From Methylomonas rosea (GTDB taxonomy: Bacteria > Pseudomonadota > Gammaproteobacteria > Methylococcales > Methylomonadaceae): a stretch of DNA of 32,435 bases. Shown piece by piece: positions 7,661-16,146 of this stretch (its first letter is position 1; each line of letters opens with the position of its first letter). The DNA lies in contig NZ_JANIBL010000059.1 of NCBI RefSeq assembly GCF_024505055.1, positions 1 through 32,435 on the forward strand, in the 5' to 3' direction. Under the pieces are notes generated by a model. The model worked only from the letters and a program-made list of their open reading frames with translations, was not told the origin of the DNA and did no database searches. The position numbers and the translations under genes were made by a program.

Positions 7661-8710
7661 TTAGCCCAAGAGCTCGATAAAGGCATCGACTTGCGGCGCC
7701 GCCGTCGCAAAACTGGTGACCAAGCGCACCAATACTTCCTGGCCAGCCACTAGACCGGGTTTCGCGCGCGGTGGATTCCAGGGGTAAAACAGCGCGCCTT
7801 GTTGTTGCAAACGGTCCGCACGCCTTTGATCTAACACCGCAAACACTTCATTGGCTTCTGCATGCCAGGCCAGACGGGCGTGTTTCGAGTTGGCAATGCC
7901 GTTTTGCAAACGCGCCGCCATCGCATTGGCGTGGCGCGCCAGATTCAGCCACAGCCCGTCGTCTAAATACGCCTCGAACTGGCAGGCGATAAATCGGCTT
8001 TTGGACACCAACTGCGCGGCGCGTTTGCGAATAAACGGTAAATCTTTAGCCTGTGCCGGGTTCATAAACACCAACGCTTCCGCGCACCAACAGCCGTTTT
8101 TGGTCGCGCCGAAAGACACGATGTCCACCCCCAGTTTCCAGCTCATTTCTGCGGGCGTTAACTCTAGCGAGACTAACGCATTGGCAAAACGTGCGCCATC
8201 CATATGTAAGGGTAGTTGGTACGTCTTAGCAATGGCCGCAATAGCGGAGATTTCCTCGGGTTGATAAAGCGTGCCGATCTCGGTAGCTTGCGTGATGGAT
8301 ATTGCCATCGGTTGACCGGCATGCACAAAATTGGGTGGAAAACGCTCGATTTCCGCTTGCAGGTTGTCGGGGGAGATTTTGCCATTGTCGCCGTCCACCG
8401 GCGCCAGACGCGCGCCATGGGTAAAAAACTCCGGCGCGCCGCATTCGTCTTCCAGCATGTGGGCTTCGCGGTGACAAAACGATACGCCGCCCGGACGGTT
8501 GACGGCGGCCAGCGCCAGTGAGTTGGCCGCCGTCCCGGTGCTGACGAAATACACCGCTATTTCCCGTTCAAATAGCTCGTTAAACTGTTGCTCGATTTTG
8601 CGATCCAGGGCGCTGGCGCCATAAGGTGCCGAAAAGCCTGCCGAGGCTGCCAACAAGCGTTGCGAGATGGCCGGATGCGCACCGGCCCAATTATCGGATG
8701 CAAAATTCAT
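7661..8710 (-). CDS. Low-specificity L-threonine aldolase-type PLP enzyme
   Basis: A fold-type I PLP enzyme of the beta-eliminating lyase/threonine aldolase family, expected to cleave L-threonine or related beta-hydroxy amino acids to glycine and an aldehyde in the cytoplasm. Diagnostic segments are FASDNWAG at the N-terminus, STGTAANSLAL (PLP phosphate cup), HREAHMLEDECGAPEFF, LHMDGARFANA (the Asp binding the PLP ring nitrogen) and SFGATKNGCWCAEALVF with the Schiff-base Lys. The frame extends upstream to 8869, but family members begin at MxFASDN, so the ATG at 8710 is chosen; an ATG at 8722 is a close alternative. Neither has a good Shine-Dalgarno. It is divergent from the kinase gene at 8856. 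The C-terminus is complete. Confidence 0.9.
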   Translation of the reverse strand: MNFASDNWAGAHPAISQRLLAASAGFSAPYGASALDRKIEQQFNELFEREIAVYFVSTGTAANSLALAAVNRPGGVSFCHREAHMLEDECGAPEFFTHGARLAPVDGDNGKISPDNLQAEIERFPPNFVHAGQPMAISITQATEIGTLYQPEEISAIAAIAKTYQLPLHMDGARFANALVSLELTPAEMSWKLGVDIVSFGATKNGCWCAEALVFMNPAQAKDLPFIRKRAAQLVSKSRFIACQFEAYLDDGLWLNLARHANAMAARLQNGIANSKHARLAWHAEANEVFAVLDQRRADRLQQQGALFYPWNPPRAKPGLVAGQEVLVRLVTSFATAAPQVDAFIELLG

Positions 8711-8855
8711 GGTCGGTATCATGGCGGTGATGTTTAATGTATTGGCTATGCGACGGTATGAACTATACCAACGATACCGCAATCCGACACGTGGGCCAGG
8801 CTTTCGTTCGGCGTATTCCCGGAAAATAGCAGTTTTTGAGGCACTCACTATACCC

Positions 8856-9827
8856 ATGCAAAATACCATTCGCGATCTCGTGCTTCAGGCTACCGGTGCC
8901 GATGACGCGTTGCAAATTGAGACTATTCAAAGTCTGTGGAGCGGTTACGGGTATATCTTGCGCTATGGCCTGAGCGGCTGCGACGGTGCCAGCGTGATCG
9001 TCAAGCACGTAAAACTGTCTGCGCAAAGCTTACAGACGCCCGGATCTAACGAAGATTTATCGCATCGGCGCAAAGTCCGCTCTTATCAGATTGAGGCAGT
9101 GTGGTACCAACGCTGGGCCAAGCATTGCGACGCCCATTGCCGGGTGCCGGCTTGTTTGGCATTCGAGACGGTCGGCGAGGATATAGTCATGGTGTTGGAA
9201 GACCTGCATCCGGTGGGATTCCCGCAACGCCACTCAAGGGCCGGCGAACGGGAGATTCACACATGTTTAAACTGGCTGGCAAATTTTCACGCCACGTTTA
9301 TCGGCGAAAAACCCCAGGGCTTGTGGCCCACCGGCACCTATTGGCATCTGCAAACCCGGCCCCACGAATTGGACGCCTTGCAGGATATTGCCTTGAAAAA
9401 TGCCGCGTCGGCGATAGATCAAAAACTGCGCGATACGCCTTACCAAACCTTTGTGCATGGCGATGCCAAAGTGGCTAATTTTTGTTTCTCGGCAGATGGT
9501 AACCGGGTAGCGGCGGTGGATTTTCAATATGTCGGCGGCGGCTGCGGCATCAAAGATGTCGCGTATTTTATCGATAGCTGTTTGGGCCAAGACGAGTGTC
9601 AGCGCAGGGAGAGCGAATTGCTGGATATTTATTTTCAGGCTTTGCAACAAGCGTTGCGGCGCAAACAAAAAACCGTCGATCCCGACGCCGTCGAACGCGA
9701 TTGGCGGGCATTGTATCCCGTGGCCTGGACTGATTTTCACCGCTTTTTAAAAGGCTGGAGTCCCGGCTATTGGTCGCCGAATAGCTATAGTGAACGGCTG
9801 GCGCGACAAGTCATCGCCCAGTTATAA
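8856..9827 (+). CDS. APH/ecdysteroid-kinase-like small-molecule phosphotransferase
   Basis: The 323-residue product has the aminoglycoside-phosphotransferase/choline-kinase fold: an N-lobe Lys in VIVKHVKL (about 50-53), hinge VLEDL (113-117), catalytic loop HGDAKVANF (201-209) and metal-binding DFQ (222-224), where most relatives have DFE or DFQ. It resembles the DUF1679/ecdysteroid kinase-like group found in many bacteria. The substrate is unknown; these kinases phosphorylate alcohol groups of small molecules such as choline, sugars or steroids. The frame is open from 8667, but the ATG at 8856 gives a normal N-terminus and avoids overlap with the divergent aldolase. The IMPase-family phosphatase gene starts 17 bases downstream, so the two form an operon. 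Confidence 0.85.
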   Translation: MQNTIRDLVLQATGADDALQIETIQSLWSGYGYILRYGLSGCDGASVIVKHVKLSAQSLQTPGSNEDLSHRRKVRSYQIEAVWYQRWAKHCDAHCRVPACLAFETVGEDIVMVLEDLHPVGFPQRHSRAGEREIHTCLNWLANFHATFIGEKPQGLWPTGTYWHLQTRPHELDALQDIALKNAASAIDQKLRDTPYQTFVHGDAKVANFCFSADGNRVAAVDFQYVGGGCGIKDVAYFIDSCLGQDECQRRESELLDIYFQALQQALRRKQKTVDPDAVERDWRALYPVAWTDFHRFLKGWSPGYWSPNSYSERLARQVIAQL

Positions 9828-9844
9828 AACCTCCAGGAGAACCG

Positions 9845-10729
9845 ATGCGCTTGTCGACGGACGATCTGTATTTACTCGGCCAGTGCGCGATTTCGGCGGC
9901 GATGCAGGCCGGAGAATTGATTGCCCGGCATTCGCAACGTGCCGTCAAGGTCAATACCAAAGACGGCGGCAGCAGCCTGGCGGCTCAGGTTGTGACGGAA
10001 ATCGATCACCTAAGTCAGGACATCATTTTGCAAACTTTGCGGCCGACTTGCGCCAAATACGATTTAGCCTGCTTGTCGGAAGAAAGTCCCGACGACGGCG
10101 CGCGGCTGCAACAGGATTATTTCTGGTGCATCGATCCCTTGGATGGCACCTTGCCGTTTATCGAAGGCGTGCCGGGTTATTCGGTGTCCATCGCCTTGGT
10201 GTCGCGCGCCGGACAAGCATTGATCGGCGTGGTTTACGATCCCTTGACTCACACGCTCTATCGCGCGATTAAAAGCCAAGGTGCCTGGCAAAACCAACAG
10301 CCTTTTAAGCCGGCAACGCCAGCGCAAACGTTGACATTCATCACCGATAAAAGCTTTGCTCAAGATCCTTTGTATGAAACTACGCAGGGCGCACTGCAAC
10401 GCATTGCCGTTGGGTTGGGCTATGCCGGAGTCAAGCTGCGTCTGCAAGGCGGCGCGGCCTTGAATGCCTGCCAAGCGCTGACACAGGCACCGGCGTGTTA
10501 TTTCAAATTTCCCAAGCCGGATAAGGGTGGCGGCAGCGTTTGGGATTACGCCGCCACCGCCTGTTTGTTCCAGGAAGCCGGCGCGCCGGTCAGCGATATA
10601 CACGGGAATGCGCTGGTATTAAACCCGGATGGCTCGACGTTTATGAATCATTGCGGTGTGTTGTATGGCTCCGACCAGACTATTGCCGAGAGCATGATTC
10701 GGCTTTATCGGCGTTTGCACCAGGGATAA
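9845..10729 (+). CDS. Inositol monophosphatase-family phosphatase
   Basis: A Mg-dependent, Li-sensitive-type phosphatase of the IMPase/CysQ/FBPase superfamily. The 294-residue product shows the metal site residues LSEES (Glu79-Glu80), CIDPLDGT (Asp97, Asp100) and VWDYAATACLFQEAG (Asp234). The residues after DPLDGT (LPFIEGVPGYSVSIAL) are close to IMPase and CysQ types, so the substrate could be inositol phosphate, PAP or another sugar phosphate. A CCAGGAGAACC Shine-Dalgarno precedes the ATG. It follows the kinase gene by 17 bases; a kinase/phosphatase pair acting on one metabolite is plausible but unproven. Transcription ends tail-to-tail with the KTSC gene 30 bases on. Confidence 0.9.
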   Translation: MRLSTDDLYLLGQCAISAAMQAGELIARHSQRAVKVNTKDGGSSLAAQVVTEIDHLSQDIILQTLRPTCAKYDLACLSEESPDDGARLQQDYFWCIDPLDGTLPFIEGVPGYSVSIALVSRAGQALIGVVYDPLTHTLYRAIKSQGAWQNQQPFKPATPAQTLTFITDKSFAQDPLYETTQGALQRIAVGLGYAGVKLRLQGGAALNACQALTQAPACYFKFPKPDKGGGSVWDYAATACLFQEAGAPVSDIHGNALVLNPDGSTFMNHCGVLYGSDQTIAESMIRLYRRLHQG

Positions 10730-10759
10730 TAACTGCCGACGCCGCTTCAAGGCGAGTTT

Positions 10760-10960
10760 TCAGCAGGGAAAAAAGTTCTGTAAGTGGCGCTTATAAAACC
10801 GATTTTTGGAGCGCGCGTTCAGAAAGGCGGCGAACAGGTGTTCAGGCACGTGGCAAAAATCCTGAGCTTGTTGGTCTTTGAACGACACCCGCATTTTATG
10901 GGTTTGCTCGTCGTAGCCGATCACGTCGATAGTGCTGGATTTAACTGATTGCATGCGCAT
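10760..10960 (-). CDS. KTSC domain protein
   Basis: This 66-residue protein consists almost entirely of a KTSC domain (MQSVKSSTIDVIGYDEQ near the N-terminus, then FCHVPEHLFAAFLNARSKNRFY). The domain is found alone or fused to lysyl-tRNA synthetase-like and nuclease proteins, and its function is unknown; RNA binding has been suggested. The start at 10960 is chosen because GGGGAGG lies 5 bases upstream; the frame is open further to 11005. It is convergent with the phosphatase gene. Confidence 0.85.
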   Translation of the reverse strand: MRMQSVKSSTIDVIGYDEQTHKMRVSFKDQQAQDFCHVPEHLFAAFLNARSKNRFYKRHLQNFFPC

Positions 10961-11115
10961 AGTAGCCTCCCCGAATTTCATGCTAAAACTGTGTCGGTGA
11001 GGCATGGCCTAGAGCAAATAGTTCAATTGGCAATTACTGATCAAAATGGCCGTAATCGCCTTAGCAGGTGCTATAGCTTCCCTAATTTTTCAATCACTCG
11101 TTTGGAGACATAACG

Positions 11116-11811
11116 ATGCAAACTGTTTTAATCACCGGCGCCAATCGCGGTTTGGGTTTGGAGTTTTGCCGGCAATATGCCGCCGCAGATTATCAGGTCA
11201 TCGCGGCCTGCCGTAACCCAAGCCAATCGGAGCAATTGGCCGCACTTGCCAAGCAATATCCGCACATTCAAATCGAGACATTGGATGTGGCGGATTTCAG
11301 TCAAATCGATGCGTTGTCAAGCAAACTATCCGACTACAAAATCGATGTATTGTTGAACAATGCCGGCGTTTACGGCGATCAAGCCGGTCGCGGTTTTGGG
11401 CAACTGGACTACCAAACCTGGGCGCACGTGCTGGCGGTTAATGTGATGGCGCCACTCAAATTGGCCGAGGCCTTCCTGCCGCAGGTGCAACGCAGCGACA
11501 AACGTTTGATCGTGGCCTTGAGCAGCTTGATGGGCAGCATGACCGACAACACCAGCGGCGGCAGCATCTTGTATCGCTCCAGCAAGGCCGGTTTGAATGC
11601 GGCGCTAAAAAGCCTGTCCATCGATTTGCGGCCAACAGAGGTTGGCGTGTTGATTCTGCATCCGGGCTGGGTCAGAACCGATATGGGTGGGCCGAACGGC
11701 TTGATTGATGCGGAAGAAAGTGTGTCCGGCATGCGTAAAGTGATCGACAATTTCAGTTTTGCCGATACCGGCCGGTTTGTTAAGTATGACGGCTCCGCCT
11801 TGCCCTGGTAG
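11116..11811 (+). CDS. Short-chain dehydrogenase/reductase (C-factor-like)
   Basis: A classical-type NAD(P)-dependent SDR of 231 residues. Visible motifs are TGANRGLG (7-14) for cofactor binding, NNAG (81-84), the catalytic Ser near 137 in VALSSLMGS and YRSSK (Tyr153, Lys157), and PGWVRTDMGG after the active site. The short length and the SIDLRP/HPGWVRTDMGG segment place it near C-factor/CsgA-like SDRs. The substrate cannot be deduced. It appears monocistronic: a hairpin follows at 11866-11890. The start has TTTGGAG upstream. Confidence 0.9.
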   Translation: MQTVLITGANRGLGLEFCRQYAAADYQVIAACRNPSQSEQLAALAKQYPHIQIETLDVADFSQIDALSSKLSDYKIDVLLNNAGVYGDQAGRGFGQLDYQTWAHVLAVNVMAPLKLAEAFLPQVQRSDKRLIVALSSLMGSMTDNTSGGSILYRSSKAGLNAALKSLSIDLRPTEVGVLILHPGWVRTDMGGPNGLIDAEESVSGMRKVIDNFSFADTGRFVKYDGSALPW

Positions 11812-11865
11812 GACACACAGTTTTAAATTTGTTACATCCCTAAATCATCCTGCCTGTCCTCTACG

Positions 11866-11890
11866 CACTGCTCACCCGGCCTGAGCAGTG
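11866..11890 (+). terminator. Hairpin terminator after the SDR gene
   Basis: CACTGCTCA (11866-11874) and TGAGCAGTG (11882-11890) form a perfect 9-bp stem with a 7-base loop, 55 bases after the stop. No T-run follows, so its action as an intrinsic terminator is less certain. Confidence 0.5.
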
Positions 11891-11930
11891 TGCTTCACGG
11901 CTTATCTGATCCGCCGTTGGTGTCATTATG

Positions 11931-11976
11931 TAGCGATTCGAAACTTTATTGCTTGCGTAAAAATTTCGATTCGCTA
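11931..11976 (+). promoter_or_regulatory. Inverted repeat upstream of the carbonic anhydrase gene
   Basis: TAGCGATTCGAAA (11931-11943) and TTTCGATTCGCTA (11964-11976) pair at 12 of 13 positions around a 20-base spacer, about 105 bases before the carbonic anhydrase start. It could be a two-site operator or a leader hairpin. Confidence 0.4.
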
Positions 11977-12080
11977 TTATTGGCTCGCCGCCGGCAAGAT
12001 ATCGGTCTATACCGGTTGCTTTTTAGTGCGACGCCCAAGAATCGCATCGTTTAATCGCAAAGACTCAAGAGGAGGGGTTT

Positions 12081-12713
12081 ATGCAGACTCCCAATAAATT
12101 ACTGCTGGAAAACAAAGCCTGGGCGGAAGCCATGACCGGCAAACAGCCGAAGTACTTCGTCAATATGGCTAAGGAGCAACATCCGGAGTTTTTATGGATA
12201 GGCTGTTCGGACAGCCGTGTGCCGGTCGACACCATTGTCCACGCCCAACCCGGCGAAATATTCGTGCATCGCAATATTGCCAATCAAGTCATCACTACCG
12301 ATTTCAACGGTTTAAGCGTGTTGCAGTACGCGGTTAACGCCTTAAAGGTTAAGCATGTAATTGTTTGCGGTCATTACGGCTGCGGCGGTGTGGAAGCGGC
12401 ATTGCGCCAACAACGCGGTGATTTGGCTATTGCCAACAAATGGTTGACGCACATCAAGGAAGTGTATCGTTTGCACCAAGACGAACTGGATAGCTTGCAG
12501 CCCGAAAACAAACTCAACAAATTGATCGAATGGAATGTCATCGAGCAAGTGCAGCGTCTGGCCCACACCTCTATCGTGCAATCGGCCTGGAGGGCTGGGC
12601 AAAAAATCAGTTTGCGCGGCTGGGTATACGGGCTGCACGACGGCTTGCTGAATGAATTGATACACATCGACGACACAGCGCCGATTCACAACATTTACCA
12701 ATACGCCCACTAA
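12081..12713 (+). CDS. can: Beta-class carbonic anhydrase
   Basis: This cytoplasmic zinc enzyme interconverts CO2 and bicarbonate. The 210-residue product carries the zinc ligands Cys42, His98 and Cys101 (GCSDSRV and CGHYGCGG) and the Asp44-Arg46 dyad, and is similar in length to E. coli Can. A very strong GAGGAGGGG Shine-Dalgarno precedes the ATG. The SulP transporter starts 30 bases downstream, so the pair probably imports bicarbonate and equilibrates it with CO2, supplying carboxylation reactions or pH balance. Regulation may involve the dyad at 11931-11976. Confidence 0.96.
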   Translation: MQTPNKLLLENKAWAEAMTGKQPKYFVNMAKEQHPEFLWIGCSDSRVPVDTIVHAQPGEIFVHRNIANQVITTDFNGLSVLQYAVNALKVKHVIVCGHYGCGGVEAALRQQRGDLAIANKWLTHIKEVYRLHQDELDSLQPENKLNKLIEWNVIEQVQRLAHTSIVQSAWRAGQKISLRGWVYGLHDGLLNELIHIDDTAPIHNIYQYAH

Positions 12714-12743
12714 GGCTCCCAGTTATCCACACGGAGACCGTCT

Positions 12744-14336
12744 ATGAAAATGCAATTCAATGATTACCTGAAATATTTACGTCAGGATTTTTCGGCCAGC
12801 ATCGTGGTGTTCCTGGTGGCCTTGCCCTTGTGTCTGGGGGTGGCGTTGGCTTCCGGCGCGCCCTTGTTCGCCGGCGTTATTGCCGGTATGCTCGGCGGCA
12901 TCGTCGTGTCGTGGTGCAGCGGTTCGCAGCTTAGCGTTTCCGGCCCGGCCGCCGGCCTGACCGTCATAGTGTTCAATGCTATCGAGACGCTGGGGAGTTT
13001 CAAGGCGTTTTTATTGAGCGTGATGTTTGCCGGGATTTTCCAAATCATCCTAGGCTTTGTCAGGGCGGGGATGATTGCCGCGTTTTTCCCCACGGCGGTG
13101 ATTAAAGGCATGTTGGCGGCTATCGGCATGATTCTGATCATCAAACAAACCCCGCATGCGACCGGTTACGATGCGGGTTACGCGGCGGATGAGAGTTATA
13201 TGCCGGAGACCGCCGGCTCCAGCTTCATCGAGTTTACCCACTCCCTGCACGGCATTTCGCCCGGCGCAACCCTGGTGGCTTGCGTGGCTTTGTTGATCCT
13301 GATTTTTTGGGAAAGCGCGTTCATAAAGCAATTTAACGCCTTGCGGATGATCCCGGGCCCGCTATTAGCGGTGATTTGGGGCGTGGCTTTCAATAACTGG
13401 GCGTTGGCGGCGGCGCCGGAATGGTCTATCGGCGTCAAGTATCTGGTGTCTTTGCCGGAACTTGGCAGCACCAGCAATTTCGTCAATCAATTGCGCTTGC
13501 CGGATTTCAGTTATCTCGGCAATCCCAAGATTTATAGCATCGCGCTGACGCTGGCTATCATCGCCAGCCTGGAAACCCTGCTAAGCGTCGAAGCGGTAGA
13601 TAAGCTGGATCCGCATAAACGCGTTTCGCCGACGAATCGCGAATTGAAGGCCCAAGGCTTTGGCAACCTGCTCAGCGGTTTAATGGGCGGCTTGCCGATT
13701 ACGGCCGTGATTGTGCGCAGCTCGGCCAACATCAATGCCGGCGGCCAAACCCGAGTATCCAGTTTTTTCCATGGGTTGCTGTTATTGATCAGTGTATTGT
13801 TTTTTGCCCATTTTCTAAACATGATCCCATTAGCCTGTCTGGCGGCGATTTTGCTGCAAACCGGTTACAAGCTGGCAAAGCCGGCCATGTTTGTGGAGTT
13901 TTACCAAAAAGGGCTGAATCAATTTGTACCGTTTGCGATCACGGTGTTCGCGATTTTATTTACCGACTTGTTGGAAGGTATCGCGATAGGGATGGTATGC
14001 GGTATTTTTTTCGTATTGCGGGCCAACTTCCATGCGGCTATCACCTTAACCCAGCGTGGGCCCAACTATTTGCTGAGGCTGCACAAGGACGTGTCTTTTT
14101 TAAACAAAGCCTTGCTCCGCAATTATCTGGGTAGTATCGCCGATGATAGCGAGTTGATCATCGACGGTGGCAAAGCCCTGTTTATCGATCACGATATTCT
14201 GGAAACGCTAAGCGATTTCCTGCAAGCAGCACCGGATCGGAATATCCAGGTGGAGTTACAAGGTTTTGCCCTGGAATCTCGACTGCTTGAGCAGGATACC
14301 GTCTTCATACCCCGCTTGGCTGCGGCGGGTCATTAG
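12744..14336 (+). CDS. SulP-family transporter, probable bicarbonate importer
   Basis: The 530-residue inner-membrane protein has an N-terminal SulP/SLC26 membrane domain (about residues 15-430, 10-12 helices) with LALPLCLGVALASGAP-like helix 1, GSQLSVSGPAAGLT in the substrate region and SLETLLSVEAVDKLD. The C-terminal cytoplasmic part (about 440-525) resembles a short STAS-like domain. Among SulP proteins this subtype is commonly found beside carbonic anhydrase, as here, which points to bicarbonate rather than sulfate; this is inference from context. The start at 12744 has CGGAGA 8 bases upstream. A nested hairpin sits after its stop. Confidence 0.88.
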   Translation: MKMQFNDYLKYLRQDFSASIVVFLVALPLCLGVALASGAPLFAGVIAGMLGGIVVSWCSGSQLSVSGPAAGLTVIVFNAIETLGSFKAFLLSVMFAGIFQIILGFVRAGMIAAFFPTAVIKGMLAAIGMILIIKQTPHATGYDAGYAADESYMPETAGSSFIEFTHSLHGISPGATLVACVALLILIFWESAFIKQFNALRMIPGPLLAVIWGVAFNNWALAAAPEWSIGVKYLVSLPELGSTSNFVNQLRLPDFSYLGNPKIYSIALTLAIIASLETLLSVEAVDKLDPHKRVSPTNRELKAQGFGNLLSGLMGGLPITAVIVRSSANINAGGQTRVSSFFHGLLLLISVLFFAHFLNMIPLACLAAILLQTGYKLAKPAMFVEFYQKGLNQFVPFAITVFAILFTDLLEGIAIGMVCGIFFVLRANFHAAITLTQRGPNYLLRLHKDVSFLNKALLRNYLGSIADDSELIIDGGKALFIDHDILETLSDFLQAAPDRNIQVELQGFALESRLLEQDTVFIPRLAAAGH

Positions 14337-14353
14337 CTGGGAACACGTTCGTA

Positions 14354-14418
14354 GGATCTGTCAAACACTGGCTCTGCATCGATCTGGCGAGTTGCGCAGA
14401 AGAGTGTTAGGCAGATCC
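14354..14418. terminator. Three-tier nested hairpin between convergent genes
   Basis: GGATCTG (14354-14360)/CAGATCC (14412-14418), AACACT (14364-14369)/AGTGTT (14403-14408) and TCTGC (14373-14377)/GCAGA (14396-14400) nest around one axis. It lies between the convergent SulP and PEP-CTERM genes and may act as a bidirectional terminator or transcript-end structure; no long T-run is seen. Confidence 0.45.
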
Positions 14419-14435
14419 GCCACAGTGCCGACTGT

Positions 14436-15101
14436 TTAATGGCTACGCCGTTTTCTTTGCCCGATCCCGGCCAGACCGAGGACCGAGGCAAACAGCCAGA
14501 CGGCTCCCGGCAAGGGGACCACGGCAGCCTGTATGTGATAGGTGTAACCGGCTCTTATGTTGTCCACTGCCGCGAAGCCGTCCAAGCTTATGGATTGATT
14601 GCTCAGGGTTCCGGACCAAGACGATGGGTTTGGGTTGGGCATTGTCACACAGGAACCGCCGGGAAGACTTGAGCAAACATCCGGGACGATTAATGTCTGA
14701 AATGCTGTGTCGCTAGTCATGGCGCTAAAAAGATTCGGGAAATCGAAACTATGGGTTGCGCCGTTCAGCGTGACGTTGGCGTTGGTAAACAATATCTTGT
14801 CGGTAATTTCACCGCTTGCCGGCGTTGCAGAAGAGCTTGCCGTACTTTGATAACGTTCGACATCAAATGAACCGGATATGCTGAACGGTCCGAAATTCTC
14901 GCTTGGCTCTGAACCGTCTGCGCCGATTACGATAAAAGAGGGGGTGTAGGTAGCCGAGCTTCCCGCTGAGTTAATGACGTAATGAGTTGTTGCGGTCTTG
15001 ATGAAGTCCGAGCCGGCAACCACGGTCGCCTGCGCGGAGCCGTTCGCCATCATGCCGCCTAACAGAGCTATACCGCGTGAAATAGCCAAAAATCTATACA
15101 T
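14436..15101 (-). CDS. PEP-CTERM-type (VPLPGAVWLF) secreted protein
   Basis: The 221-residue product has a signal peptide (cleavage near residue 25, SAQA) and a C-terminal sorting signal: VPLPGAVWLF, a hydrophobic helix and the basic tail GQRKRRSH. This is the PEP-CTERM variant handled by exosortase/EpsH systems for delivery to the cell surface or extracellular matrix. The middle is Ser/Thr/Gly-rich and beta-predicted, with no recognised enzyme domain. AAGGAGAACTT precedes the start codon. No exosortase or polysaccharide genes lie in the window. Confidence 0.85.
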   Translation of the reverse strand: MYRFLAISRGIALLGGMMANGSAQATVVAGSDFIKTATTHYVINSAGSSATYTPSFIVIGADGSEPSENFGPFSISGSFDVERYQSTASSSATPASGEITDKILFTNANVTLNGATHSFDFPNLFSAMTSDTAFQTLIVPDVCSSLPGGSCVTMPNPNPSSWSGTLSNQSISLDGFAAVDNIRAGYTYHIQAAVVPLPGAVWLFASVLGLAGIGQRKRRSH

Positions 15102-15248
15102 AAGTTCTCCTTGAATTATTGAAATGGCAGGCTTCCTAACCTTTGGCTAGGCTGCGCGGATTCTATAGACGCAGATAATTTCAGTCAAACAAATAAGCTA
15201 TGCGGCCCGTCGGTTTTGCCGTTTATCAGGCTGCCGATGGCGCCTCAT

Positions 15249-16145
15249 TCAAAAGGTGCTTAAATGCTTGTCTAAAAAATCGATAAATACGCGGGTTTTG
15301 GTCGGCATCAAACGCCGGCCCGGAAACACCAGCCAGGCCGTGGTTTGCGGCAAACACCATTCCGGCAACACTCGCACTAACTCCTGATTTTGCACATAAG
15401 CGCTGGCGTAAGAATCCGGTGCGGCGACGATGCCTTGATCCTGCATTGCCAGTTTGACCAATAATTCCGGCGAGTTTGCCTTGAGCCGCACCGGTGGCAT
15501 GCCTAGCCATTGCTGTTCGCCTTTAGTCAACTGCCAGGCCGGCGCTTCCCGATTGCCGGCCAGCAGGCTGAGGGCGTCGTGTTTCAATAAGTCATCGGGG
15601 TGCTCAGGTGTGCCGTGTTTTGCCAAATATTGCGGCGAGGCATACAAGCCCCAGGTATGCAGATTCAGGCGCTTGGCGGTCAGGGTCGCGTCATCTGGTA
15701 ACGCACCCATGCGGATTGCAAGATCGAAACTCTCACTTAATAGATCCACCCGCCGCGCGGATAAATCGATCTCCAAGGCTATCGCCGGGTAGGTGTCGCT
15801 GAATTCGGCCAGCAGCGGCGCCAAGAATAGATTGGCAAAATCGTTGGGCATCGAGATGCGCAGCACGCCGCTAGGCTGAATTTGCCGGTGCTCTGCCAAT
15901 GCCATCGCCGCTTCGATTTCCTCGCCCACTTGCCGGCCATGTTGCAGCAGACGCAGACCGAATTCGGTCAGATTGAGTTGCCGGGTGGTGCGTTGCAGCA
16001 AGCGCTCGCCCAGCTGTTTTTCCAGATTGCTGATGCGTCGCGACAAGGTCGATTTCGGCAAACCCAGCAATTCGCCGGCTTTGGAAAAGCTGCCGGCGTC
16101 GGCGATTTTGGCGAATAGGCACAGGTCGTTGGGTTCTATCTGCAT
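15249..16145 (-). CDS. LysR-family transcriptional regulator
   Basis: The 298-residue product has the N-terminal winged HTH (residues 1-60: DAGSFSKAGELLGLPKSTLSRRI and LGERLLQRTTRQLNLTEFG) and a substrate-binding domain from about 90. It belongs to the large CrgA/DsdC-like group of LysR proteins. It is divergent from the azoreductase-pirin-dioxygenase genes, with 103 bases between starts, so it likely regulates them and itself. A 22-bp palindrome begins directly beside its start codon. The inducer is unknown; quinones or electrophiles are plausible given the targets. Confidence 0.93.
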   Translation of the reverse strand: MQIEPNDLCLFAKIADAGSFSKAGELLGLPKSTLSRRISNLEKQLGERLLQRTTRQLNLTEFGLRLLQHGRQVGEEIEAAMALAEHRQIQPSGVLRISMPNDFANLFLAPLLAEFSDTYPAIALEIDLSARRVDLLSESFDLAIRMGALPDDATLTAKRLNLHTWGLYASPQYLAKHGTPEHPDDLLKHDALSLLAGNREAPAWQLTKGEQQWLGMPPVRLKANSPELLVKLAMQDQGIVAAPDSYASAYVQNQELVRVLPEWCLPQTTAWLVFPGRRLMPTKTRVFIDFLDKHLSTF

Positions 16146-16146
16146 T

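Noticed and set aside
8667..8855. Upstream extension of the kinase frame
   Set aside because: It overlaps the divergent aldolase start and has no homologous N-terminus; the ATG at 8856 is adequate.
11888..12097. 69-codon plus-strand frame before carbonic anhydrase
   Set aside because: It covers the promoter region and overlaps the anhydrase start, with no recognisable domain.
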